64,000 nucleotides of DNA from Steinernema hermaphroditum (taxonomy: Eukaryota; Nematoda; Chromadorea; Rhabditida; Steinernematidae): NCBI GenBank assembly GCA_030435675.1, contig CM059625.1:3100001-3164000 (forward strand), given 5' to 3'. The notes under the pieces were generated by a model that saw only the letters and a program-made list of their open reading frames with translations, ran no database searches and was not told where the DNA came from. Shown in pieces: positions 36,972 to 48,613 of this stretch. Position 1 is the first letter of the stretch. Every line of letters starts with the position of its first letter. A program made the position numbers and the translations under genes.

Positions 36972-39900
36972 TTTCGAATCCTTTCTTTGTCGAGTGATCC
37001 AGCCACAACAACTATGGTCGTAGAGAAGACTGCAAAGCATGTCAACGATGAAGAGAGGCCCTTCTTGGGAGCTTGGTGCCAGCCGCGCAAGTCAACAAGC
37101 GGCCACCGTCCGCGATGACAGGTGATTATAAACAAACGAGGTGAGTGTGCGCGAGCAGCATGTTGTGCATGCCGGTGAGGGTGGCAAAAATGAACGGAAC
37201 GCGTGAAGTGGAGAATATGCAGATTAAGGGGCGATCGATCGGGCAGGGACATCAGGGGTGCGCGACCTACTATGGACCGGTAAGCCGGCCTGCCGGGCGA
37301 CAGTGGTGGCAGTGGAAGGTGGAAGGAAACGGGCAGCGGCGAGTCGCCGTGCGCGGTGAGCTGCAACAGCCAGCAAGCAAGGACATTCCTTTCGCGCGTT
37401 CAAATGATTGTAATTACGCGCCGGCGCGCTCACGCTCGCCCCCCACCTGACAGCGATCGCTTTCATGCCCAAATTCAAATTACTCATCATCGTCGTCGAC
37501 ATCATCAAGGCACAACGACTCCCACGAAACGAATTGCGAGGAGGCGAAAAGTACCCTATCACCTACGGGCTTAAACTCCTCCCGGTGTGGTAACCATCAA
37601 AGGGGCACAAATAACTCGTTTTTTTCTGCTCGCACCACCATGAAAGAGGTAAAAGGTTGCGGCAGCCGCGCAAATGATCGCTTGTTTTTGCGAATTCCGC
37701 GTCGACAAGTTTATTTAATCCGAACAAATTTGTCGCTGTCGACATGGAATAGTATAAATGCGTGTCGAGGCGATGAGCCTGGTTGGGTAATGGTGCGGAA
37801 GTAATGGGGATCAAGAAGAGGACGCCAACGGGGATCGCGCTGTAGCGTAGATTCGAGAGGTCGATAGAAGCGGGCAGCGATAAGAATCGGCCCGGGGAGG
37901 ATGTGCGCGAAGGTCACCACTTCGAAACTCGCTGACTGACTCACGCCGAAAGGCATCCATCAAACGAAGGTGAATTGAGACAGTTCAGCGACGACGACAA
38001 AAGAGGCAGACGAGTAACGGCGAGAAAAGGGGATTTGAGTGCATGAGGGCGGAATGGTGAATGGTCTTCCACCTGAAAGACGAAAATCGCCGACGATCTG
38101 TCAAGTACTATGCGGGTTGAGAATGTCAAGGTCGAGTTGTCGTTGTCTGTTCGCAGATCTGCCCGTCTTATGCGGTGTCCCCTCTCTCAACCGTCTTAGG
38201 GCATGCGTGGGAGCCGCCGACGGTGGCATCTGCCCCGCGCTGTACCCGCCAGTCCCCAACCAGGAGCGTTTCCCATCGCCACCCGCTGTTTATCGGACCA
38301 CCGCCGCCTCCCCCGAGCGGCCGGCAAATCCCCCCACACTTGACGTTTCCATGACGACGACAATGGAGCCCCTGCGCCGCCGAGAAACGACCAGAGATAC
38401 CTGAGCAAAACGGCGCTGACGTCATTTCAGGCACCGATGCCAATCGCTTAAAAAACACCGCTCGTCGTCGCTGATTGCGGTGGAGAAGATGAGGCGAGGA
38501 CCAGCATCTCAATCATCTGCCTCCCACCCGATTTGAATCGAAAGCGAGATCGTCTGCTGAAGTTAACCATTACACGTCGTTAGGGCGGTTACCTCAAAAT
38601 AGATTTTTCAACGGTTGATAAATGCTTTGACCGAACGATGGATCACAATCGAAATCGCGGTGACCGCGGGTTGTTTTGATCGTAGGCCTATGGTAAATAG
38701 CATATGGAAAATGACCCTTTTTAGACAAAAACTATGAATTCAACCTGATGCGTTATTCGGTGAAACTGAAGCGGATCTCTTTCGATTCACTACACATATG
38801 TTTAAGAATATGAGCAGTCTAAAAATTGACAAAACGTCTTCTAAGGATGCTTTCGTCGAATAAACTAAAAACGACCGTTTTAGAAGTTGGTGTTTCATGT
38901 ATTGTACAGACTGATATGGTTTCATAAAATACATGATGCATAATTGCCCTGAAGGTCAACTTGACTTTGCAAAACTTAGCAACACCCGAGATAAATCGGG
39001 CAATTTGCTTTTTCATGCGTCATGAGCCCGCGAATTGCAACGGCTCGCTGCGAAAGAAATTAACGGTTCCGTCATTAAAGCTTTATGTCGCCGGAAGACG
39101 CCCTTTGCCGAATTCTGTGCTCACTTCCTTGCGTCCGAGACAGCACTGCGTCAAAGCGGGTGCACAGATGATCGGTGTATGCAAAAAAGCGAACGGACTT
39201 CTGGCTCAATCCACATGTCACGGAGCGAAGAGACGGCTTGATAGTCAACAATGGGCTTGTACCGTACTCTCATATCACTGCTTCAGGTAATCATAAACTG
39301 ACACACACCTACGACAATTGGACCAAAACAGTTCATATAAACGCTTCAAGATTTCCTTATGTTTGTGTACCTCCTGTCGTTGAAAGCTCGAATCGGTCTG
39401 GGCTACATGAAGGTTGCAAACTGATCGGTTATTCAACAAGAGGGTCTGGCCGATAAACATGTATGGTAGTGAGGAGTACGCTTTTTGAAGACAACAATAT
39501 CATGCATTGCTGACAAGGATTTGCTGAGGCTCGAAGCTCACACCTGGAGGTGCTCATGAACTTCTCTGTTTTAGTCATCTATCAGTCAGTCCATAGTGTT
39601 CGTGCTGATCAGCGGCTTCCTGTAGTGGTTCTGCACCAGATAAACAGTTGTGTTGTGCGTTTCACCATACTTCACCAAAAAATTCACCAAGCTGTTCAAA
39701 TGGATTCTTCTACAATGAGGTTCACAAACCTCTGGGTTATCGGATCACTGGAATCCATGTAAAACTGCTCATGGTTTTGCTGCCAATTAGGAACCTTTTC
39801 CCACCTTTGTACACATACATTTGTGCTGTTCAATAACATCTGGAGTCTCAAACAAAACGGCTATCTACAAAATTAGCAAATTGTGAACGCCGTACCTCCC

Positions 39901-40382
39901 TAATCACTCAACACGTGTGCCCAACTCCCCTCATAAACAGCTTCGGCTCGCATGTGCGATCGAGCCGAACTTCTCTCCGGCGAAAAGTCGATCGAGTCAT
40001 GTGAAACATTTGTCGGCGAGTTGAGGCGAAGCGGCAAAAAATATCTGGATACCCGAAGGCGCGCCTGAGGCGCGATCGGTTCAAAACTCGCAGAGGGCGA
40101 GAGGGAGAGAAAAGAGGCGCCCATCAGGTGTGTGTGCCGTCGGGAGAGGAACAAGCTTACGGATGCTGTAATATCCTGTTCTTGCCTCTGACGGGGCCGC
40201 CTCGCTCACACACAAACAAACCTTCAACTGATTTGTGAACCGACGGCATTCATGCCTTCCGCCGCTGGGCCAGACGTGCCAACTCGGCCCGTGCAACTGT
40301 GTTTGTTCTCACCTGCTCGTGATCGTTCGCAATTTCAGGCTTATTCTTGACGTCGGTATTGTACATAATCTAGAGCGAAGCC
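36972..40382. other. Divergent upstream region between paralogue B and alp-1
   Basis: This 3.4 kb spacer lies head to head between two start codons. 37.1-38.5 kb is clearly GC-richer than its surroundings and open in several frames on both strands, as expected for GC-rich regulatory DNA rather than a gene. It contains a perfect CRE palindrome (38417-38424) and a TATAAA (37753-37758). A second GC-rich patch at about 39.9-40.3 kb precedes alp-1. No exon with signal peptide or domain was found. Confidence 0.5.
38417..38424. promoter_or_regulatory. CRE/ATF-type palindrome
   Basis: TGACGTCA, the consensus for CREB/ATF bZIP factors, inside the GC-rich stretch upstream of both paralogue B and alp-1. 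Occurrence of one 8-mer can be chance. Confidence 0.35.
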
Positions 40383-42151
40383 ATGGCGTACGAGAATATC
40401 AATGTGCGCATGAACCGCAGCAATTTGGGCATCCAATGGGGATTCCATTTGCGGCAGGGCGCTGGAAATGATATTATTATCGCAACTGTAAGCAGGCATA
40501 CCGTCCATTCCGTGATAATCGTTTCTTGTTCTAGGTGGAGAAGGAGAGCATGGCTGAAAAGGCTGGTTTGGTGGCAAACGATATTCTCGTCGACGTTTTG
40601 GGTCGCGGTGGACTGAATTTGGCTGAGGCGAACAGACAGATTGCTGGAGCATTTGAGATTTCGATGAACCTTAAAAGGTGGGAAACCATGATGGTCCATA
40701 AAATACTAACTGTATTCTATATGTAGATGGGTTACGAGCCTTCCTCAGCTGCCGTGGACGCTCAATGAGAAGGACAGCAAAATCGTGGTGGATTCGATTG
40801 GGCCTGGGGGTTTGAAGCCATTGCATACACAGGTATATTATATGCAATACGAAAATGATTGGTATCCTTTTCTATAGGATAGCGACGGATTCGTGAACTC
40901 TTTCTGGTCGGACACTCAAACAGCGGCTCCTGCACAGCGAAGGGAGTACAGACAGTCGGACTACCAGAGAAATTTCCAAGAGACTCGCACTCGCACGAGT
41001 ACCTCTCCGAGCGTCGGCTTCGCGCCCGCTCAAATCTCTCCTCCGGCGCCAACCTTCCAGTCTCAGCTTCCTCCACCTCCAGCTCCGTTCCAAGCGCCTC
41101 CGTTCACATCGCAAATCTCCCCACCCGCTGGACGAGCCATGGACCCAAAATCGACAACGATGAGTACCTATAGCCACTCCAACTGGGACACTCAAGAAGG
41201 AAATGTGAAAAAGCACTTTGAATCATCGAAGAGCTACGAGAAGAGTGAAAGCTCTAGCACTACCCAGTTTGACCGACCTCTCGGCGCTCCCGGTGCCTTC
41301 ACTACTACGGGCACTGCCGGATTTGGATCGGGCTTCGGAACGTCGGGAGGTGGAGGATTTGGAACTGCCGGAGGTGCTGGACGTGCTGGCGGAGCTGGAA
41401 CTGGAGGAGCTGGCTGGGGACAAGGAGGATTCACTAGCGGAGGCGGGGGAAACCCAGCAAATGTTGGATCGGCCGGCTTCAGAGGTAATAACTATTGATG
41501 TGCCGTGAGTTGTGGTGCTTGCCTTGCTAGATAAATGTAGCCATGTATCGTTATTGCGTTTGCTTCACGTTTGAAAACGCCAGTTGATCTTTCTCTTGAC
41601 CACGTTTCTTAATTTTCAGACGACACTTTTCGCCACAACGGCATAAATGAGCAGTTGACCACCCAAATCCCTCCTGCTCCTGCTGGACCCCGGGCCTCGT
41701 CCATGCAGCACAGTCCTGCCGCCTTCTCACCTCGCCAAAAGCAGCAACGCCCAAACAGTGCCAGTCCCTACACCGGTCCTCGCCAATACTACCAGCATAA
41801 TCCACGCACTGTACGCGAACTCTCTCCCAGTGCCACTGTGCAGCACCTTCAGTACAACTCTCCACTGAACCTCTACTCGAAGGAGAACGTTGCCGAAGCG
41901 TACCGCCAGCAAACAGGCGGCCTCTTCGGAACCGAGTAACTTCGCTCGTGCACGTATCTAATCATTCGATGAAGACCTCAATTTTCAGCCCCAACATCAG
42001 TCGATCGAACGAACCACCAGCCTATCTCAGCTCAGAGACGCGTCGCCTGATCGCCGAGAACGAAGAAGGCTTCCCGCGCAGCGGCTCCCCAGCCACGCAG
42101 AGCGCTAGTTTCAAACGCATCTCCACCGCATGTGGCACACCGGTGAACTGA
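40383..42151 (+). CDS. alp-1: ALP/Enigma family protein (PDZ + ZM), muscle Z-line/dense body
   Basis: Actin-associated scaffold at muscle attachment sites. Exons: 40383-40487, 40535-40677, 40727-40832, 40878-41484, 41620-41935 and 41989-42151, giving 479 aa, all in frame. Residues 1-82 are a PDZ domain; the carboxylate-binding loop reads LGIQWGFHL in place of GLGF. A Pro-rich then Gly-rich linker follows. The ZM (Zasp-like) motif LQYNSPLNLYSKENVAEAYR is near residue 410, for alpha-actinin/Z-line targeting. Exon 6 adds PPAYLSSETRRLIAE, another block of the family. Skipping the last splice gives a shorter form ending FGTE at 41939. No LIM domain was found downstream, although C. elegans alp-1 isoforms carry them, so LIM exons are lost or more than 20 kb away. 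Exon boundaries have good GT/AG sites. Confidence 0.92.
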
Positions 42152-42861
42152 GGGAATTTTGCTTATTTATCAAGTATTTAGTGTCGAAGATGAGTGTCGC
42201 AGAGTTTGCTGACTAGTGGTGTATATTATTTGTGTTTGGTGTGCCTGTATTTGTTGTTGTGTTAGCTTTGCCGTAGTTTCATGTGGCTTGAAGTCGGTGG
42301 ATGTGGTACGTATTTTCAGAGTAAATTTTATGATTTTCTGCTGCACTGATTGAGACTCATCATAAGGCCTTATTTACCATATATTAGAGTTGATCGCTGA
42401 TCCACTTAAATAGGTGTCGTGATAGTAGTACCTGTCACCATTTTGAGTTGAGCATGTCCCTTAGAACAGTGAGCTATTTCAGGTGTAAGTTTCGCCCTTT
42501 GCACATGGTTTAACCTTTCTGTTGGCTGGTTTTCAATCACGAAAAGGTCCATTAAGTTTATTGTATTTTTCGCTATTGACCGCGTTGCAATAGCTGCACA
42601 TTGGGCTCCCCTAAGTTCAAAGGTCTTGACCAGAAAGAGCTCCCTTATTTATGAGACTGTTCATTGACTATCTGGAGATAAGCGATTGCCGCCCCGTCTT
42701 ATCATAACCTTGATTGATGTGTGCCCTTTCCGGGTGACCGACTCCCTCCCTTCGCTTCACATTGATGGCCAATCTCAAAGTTGTATATAAATTTATTTAA
42801 ATCTACATGCTAAAAGCACAAACGTTGAAAGAGCGTTCGAGTTGGATGGCGGAGAATCGCC
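42152..42861. other. Convergent 3' region of alp-1 and paralogue A
   Basis: Holds the 3' UTRs of two tail-to-tail genes. The minus-strand poly(A) signal is at 42792-42797. No clear AATAAA for alp-1 was noticed. Confidence 0.5.
42792..42797 (-). terminator. Poly(A) signal of membrane protein paralogue A
   Basis: TTTATT on the plus strand, AATAAA on the minus strand, 65-70 bp after the stop codon at 42862-42864. It supports 42922-42862 as the last coding exon. Confidence 0.65.
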
Positions 42862-45763
42862 TCATACGAGTTGAGCGTCGCGAGGTCCCTGATGGTTCGC
42901 AGCGGCCGAGGCAGTCGTCGTTCTACCAAAGGAAAAATGACGATAGAGTGGTTCGATCAAAAGTGTATTAGTTCCCAAAAATTAACACCGACACACAACG
43001 TAAAGGAGATGACGAAAGCACACACACATTGTTTTGGTTAACGACCGACAATCATCGATGCGACGAGGATTTCGCCGGTGGACGTGATGAGCGAATGCAC
43101 AGGCGAGAGGTGTTATATTTGCACGAAGGGCTGATCGCGTGGATTTATGCGAGCGTTTGGACATACTTACACGATTTCTCTGCCCAGTGTTTTTGTAAGA
43201 ATCTGCTCTCGTGTCTGGGGCCTGAAGCAATAGAGATTGTGAAGAACGATGGCAAAATCGATTCAATCATGCACGCATTTTTTAATTTGTTTTCGCCGCA
43301 CTCTCAACAAAAGACAACTGTTTGTGCGTGTTCGTGCGCGTGTGGGGGGGAAAGGGCACTCGCCGACGGGCAACTGTTGCATTGAAGCGGAGAAGGTGCC
43401 GGGAGAGGGAGACGCCCACGGCCCGTCGCCGCTTACCTCCTTTGATTGTTCACTTCGACGCGGTAACGCGCCTCGCGCACCACTCCCACGTCTTTGATGC
43501 ATGCATCCCAGGCGTACGTGTAGGCGAGGAAGGCGAACGGAATCAGATCGATGACGATGAGCATGATGACGGTGTATGCTGGGAACAGCGAGTTTTTGAT
43601 TTTTGGAATGCAGGGCTCCTGAAAAAAAGGACGATACTGTAAGCTCAGCTTGGTTTTCTCCAGAAGCTGCTCTACATGCTTTCTAAAGCACATTTCTTAA
43701 CGCCTTAGAGCACTAGCATTAGAGGGGTACTTAGCTTAAGTCGTAAATAGATCGTGGATGCATGGACACCTCTCCAGTTCTGAGTTAACCCTCTTCAGCT
43801 TGTCACGATTTTCGCACTAACCACCTCGATGATACCTACCTGCAACCGATACTGCACGAGCACTTCGTGGAAGTCGAAGTTACATGCGTAGCTGTCTTCT
43901 AAATTAGCCAATAGAAGAGGGTCCTGCGGCTTGCCGGTCACAAAGAGCCGGTCGACTATGTCGGGGAAACGATAGGCGGACACGAACAGTGGACTAATGA
44001 GAAAGATGAGTTGAGCAAGCATGAAAAGAAGCGCAATAAATAGAGCTACCTGAATGAACATTTTTTAATACAAACATCCACGAAAACAAACTCACCCGAT
44101 ATACAAGTTTCGCGGTCTTGTTTGTTGGCGCACGTTGATGGAAGTAGCATGTGAAGGGAATCAGAAGGATGAGGACAATTACGTTAAGTGCACATAGATT
44201 CCAGACGGTGATGTAGCTCTGAAACGATATTGCTAGTAGTTACGGTCCGATCAGCTTCCAGCTTGTTAGTTGTGAAATTTAAACCCACGACAATAATTGC
44301 TGTGATAGCCATTGTAAAAGTGACTGCTCACAGTGGACTCGTTTTCAAAATTGCCGTGTTGCTATCACCCGCCGAGGTAGTAAATGTACAAAACAAGGTA
44401 ATTTCGAGAATGTGTTGCTCATTTTGTATATCTCAAGTTCTTCCAGACGCGTATCATGTGCCTAATAGCAACCAGGAGAGGCACTAAGAATACAATATGA
44501 ATTATGTCTAAGTAACATTAACATCCAGAAGTAATGGAAATTTGGTTCCAATTGTGCTTTTGGATTGAATCTTAAGGGTATCTGTACTCAGTAGGCATTG
44601 GTCATCAGCTTAAATTTGGCATGCTAGTAGTACTGCAGGAGTTCATTATTTCGACAAAATATGAACGTCCATGAACACAACAGTTATGGTATCCGTTCTC
44701 ACCGAGGCTTATCTGTTTTTCATCAATTCTACCAGACCACTTCTCTATGGGAAGCGCATAAACATGATGAAAAACCAAACCTCCGTCTAAGAAAATTTTG
44801 TGTCATATGGGAATCATCAGTGGAAATCAGATGGGTCGTCAGTAGAACACTACCAGTGTGCCGGCTGTATACACTGATTCCTTATTAGAATGGTTGCTTG
44901 TCTATCGTACATAAGCTCTCTGAAGTATGGAAACATTGGACGAACGATTTGCTAAGAATATAAGAATATAGTTAATTTCCTCACGAAATAGTGATTACCT
45001 TGTCCCTGGAAGTGTTTAAGCAAAATTTTCAAACAGTCTGAGATTAAGATATACTGGGAACCGTGTAGCATTCATCCTATATCACATCCATAGAGCTCTA
45101 GAGTTATTAAAGAAGCAGTTCCGACCCTTCGTTTTCTTATTAGCTCCACGTTAGAACTATCTAATCCATACAGATTTTATTGGTCAATGTTTGATAAACA
45201 CCTACCGAATTGAGCCTATCGTACATGGCGGCTAATTCCGGAATAGTGAGGAGATTCGGATCAACGGTTGTTGTTGTGGTTGTCTGGGTTGTCGTCACTG
45301 TAGTTTCCATCAGTCCCGTTTCGTTTCCCATATCTTCAATCTCGGTCGAGTTCACACTATCCAGCTCGGGTAGGTCACCTGTCGTCGAAGATGCCGTTTC
45401 CGTTGTTGTAGACAGCGATTCAACATTCTAAATAACGCATTGCTGGACAAAAAATACAAAAGGACCAGCTACCTCTAGAAAATCGATAGTTCCGTTCACG
45501 TACTTCGTCACTTCCTGATAACCGCTTAAGAAGAAAAGCCCGTAGATGCATAGTATGGTGGCAATAGTGGTGAGACACAAGATGAGACAGTACCCGAGCC
45601 GGTAGTCAACCTTCTGCTTGTACGCCTTCATCGACTGCGAAACGAAGAAATAACAGAATATTTTTATATTTCACGCACTGACATCACTTACCGGTCCGCC
45701 GCCGTAGATCTTCTGAATGCCACCACCCCTCAAAGTACCATTGCCCCAGCGAGCGCTGTTCAT
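42862..45763 (-). CDS. Four-span membrane protein, paralogue A
   Basis: Seven exons: 45763-45692, 45634-45473, 45427-45206, 44218-44096, 44049-43840, 43618-43437 and 42922-42862, in frame throughout, giving 343 aa. Spans lie at about residues 36-60, 158-179, 194-216 and 274-298. The first extracellular loop (about 61-157) is Ser/Thr-rich with a run of threonines and N-glycosylation sequons NGT, NST and NET, so it is probably heavily glycosylated. The second loop has CNFDFHEV and a second Cys in EPCIPKI. The N- and C-termini are predicted cytosolic, the C-terminus ending AQLV. It is related to the gene at 34.2-37.0 kb. GTTTCAG just before the ATG may be a spliced-leader acceptor. An alternative last exon near 43.2 kb would end the protein earlier. 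The family is not recognised. Confidence 0.78.
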
Positions 45764-48613
45764 TACCTGAAACGTCGCGAGATCACTCAATTTGAAGACG
45801 ACGAAGTCAGTGGGTGCACAGCTGCAAAGGTCACGTAGTGACAGAGGTTGGAGTTCGGGTCAAATATGACGACAGCGATGATCACAATCGAGACAACTTT
45901 TTCGGCGCGCGCGCGTTACAAAAGTGGAGATTCGGTAGCGGGTAAAGACCAGTTTTTGTGCTTTCGTTCATCGATTTCAGTTGCCGGTAAACAGGATTTA
46001 AGCGTCCAGCTGCGCGACAACTAACGTGATTTTATTAGGGACGACTTAGCCAACAGTTTACTTTAATCTGTTCTAGTCCCCTTTGAATGGACTGCAGTAC
46101 AGTACACACAAGATCATACTGATCTTTGCTGTTAGGCGTGCGAGTATACTTAAAAAGTGCCTTGTTAAGAAGTGCCTAGTCACGATACTAGGAGAAGAAG
46201 GATGGAACATATGCGGCCTATTCATTTTAAAATTCACAGAAATGAGCAAATTTTTTGAAATATATGAGATTTCACCCAACATAGAAAAGCAGCCTAAAAA
46301 GCAGACTTAGGTAAAGAAAAACGCTAACTGTCAAACACCATACGTGACAAAAAACGAGTTGCTTTTAAGAAACGACGCAACGAACCCTCCCAGTCAAAGC
46401 TCTGACAGCTAATAAAAAAAAGCTAACTCTTTTGAGCTCATTCTTTCCGATACATAAACTATTCTTTTGACTAGGTTTCGCCTCCTGATTGGACACAGAG
46501 GCTTTTAGACATAATTTCGCTGCATTATTCATGTGCATCAAAGGGGGCATATTGAAATGAGGGCAGTTTAATATCGCTAAAATCATGGAAAGGCTGTGCT
46601 TGTGAATCCGATGAAAAACATGATAAATGATTCAAACAAAATCGGAAATGTCATGGCTCTTTTATTATAAAACACAAGCTGAGGAAACCCAGTATACTGA
46701 ATATAAAACATTCGGAAAGCACTGTCTTCATGCTAGCTTATCACCAAGCAGCATCTTGAGGGCTACAGCAGGGTGGCATTTTAAATCAAGTACGTATCAA
46801 CGAAAAAGGTTTGCTGTGGAGAGCACCTGGACGGCACTGAAATCCTCAGCACCAAATAATGAATCAACTGATGGCTGTCCACAAGGACCATTTGCATGCA
46901 GGATACGCTTTATTAGTGAATTGGGGGATCGACAACAAACAGAACTGAGATGGTAACCACTTTTACCCTATATAGCCTTCATGACTGCCTTGTTCAATCA
47001 GTATCCATGAACTCGCACATGTAATGTAACACCAAAATCAGTGGACCAACAAAAAAAAGATAAGACAAACATTATGGCTTATTGACAAACGGAACACGAC
47101 AGTCATCAACGCACAGCTACTAATCAAAACTCTCGCCAGGCGAAATTGCGCGAGATCAGGGCGTCGCAAACAGGTTCAAGCAGCGAATCGGAACGGAATA
47201 GATCGGCCTAAAGAGAGCAGCAGCCCATCGCCCTTAACGTCTTCTTTCGCGCGATCGACGCGCACCGATGACACCACAAGAAACTTCTTCTATTAACGCC
47301 GTCTAACCGTTCGTCGCGCTCTGCCTTCTGCTTTCGGGTGTCGACGGCGATCGCCGCCGGATGCGGCAATCAGCCCGCGGTGTGAAACAAAACAACTCTC
47401 TGACCAGTTCTGACACGTAAGCCTAATTGAAGATTGACGACTGTTGTTGTTTTGCACTTCGCCTCCAAAAATGGGAAAGTATTATCGTCTTATCGACTGG
47501 GTTCGGAAGTAAGCGACGCTTTACGGCGGAAGAAGGCGAAAACGCCTTTGTAAGGGACTGGTTTCATTATTTCATGTTCTCACTGGGTGGTGGGTGTTCA
47601 AATTGGGAACGCAGGGGCTGCAGCAGAAACGGGGTTAGTTCCATATTATCGGCAAAAAAAGATGATCTCTTAGAAGCACTTTCTGAAAAACTGTACTGTT
47701 CCCAGCAGGATATTTCTGCAGGGAGACGGAATCTAAATCAGGAGAGGTGTGTGGTGTGGAGGTGCGGGCATAAACCCCACTGAAAAACGTGCACCATACA
47801 AAAATATATAACTGTACGATAAGGACAAATTGCCTCATCCGAACACTGATCACATTTGGAAAGAATGGTTTATATGTAATACATGTTCCAATGGATTCGT
47901 GTCGGAACTTCGAGACAGGAGACTCAGCCACAGTGGGTTGTTGGACATCGAGGCCGGACTTGGACTCGTTTCAAAATTGCTACTGAGTCCCGAGTTTTTT
48001 CGGCAATCCATTCACATAGATCACAGAAGAGCATGAGCCTTTCTATCCAAATGTGATCAATGCTCGGTTGAGGTGCTTTTTGCTTATCACGCACCCATAT
48101 AGTAGTTTAGTTCCGCTCCAGGTTTCCAGATTCTAATTCAACTTTAGTTCTCGTGAGACGACATGCCCACTCCGTTTTTCATAAGCAAGGCGACACGATG
48201 GATCGGCTGGCGCTGATCACAATGTTTCACTTTTATTAAATATTATAAATTTGTCTGTTTGTCACAGTCCTCGCTAATCGGTGTACTGTACAGTATTAGA
48301 CCCTCTTTGGTCCTATCCAGAATAGCCACAACAACAAATCATTTTTATTTTTCACTTGGTAATGCATCGTACACCTTAAAAGGTTTTTGGTCACCAAAGT
48401 TCGACATGTCTTAAAATGAGCACAGCACGCAAAATGAACCATAAGGCCAGGCTGTATCAAAACAACAAGGACGATAATAATGTACTGTTGTCGGCGAGCT
48501 GCATTTGGATCTATCCTGTTATGAAGTTTTTCACATGGGACCAGAAGGTGGATAAGAACCTATTGGAAGGCTTATATTTTTGCATTTATAAGGAAACAAA
48601 AATCAAATCATAG
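45764..48613. other. Intergenic between paralogue A and the UGT gene
   Basis: About 2.85 kb. A GC-rich patch at about 47.10-47.40 kb resembles the promoter-like patches elsewhere in the window. Open frames at 46.6 and 47.4 kb have no recognisable features. Nothing else was identified. Confidence 0.45.

Noticed and set aside
38039..38512. Pro/Arg-rich frames on both strands
   Set aside because: Typical of GC-rich DNA without stops. No start context, signal peptide or recognised domain, and both strands are equally open.
41218..41508. Glu/Leu-rich plus-strand frame and Pro/Ser-rich minus-strand frames
   Set aside because: They overlap the Gly-rich exon 4 of alp-1 and come from its GGA/GGC codons.
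43029..43385. Cys-containing plus-strand frame downstream of alp-1 as a LIM domain
   Set aside because: The Cys and His spacing does not fit CxxC...HxxC...CxxC, and the DNA lies in the last intron of the minus-strand membrane gene.
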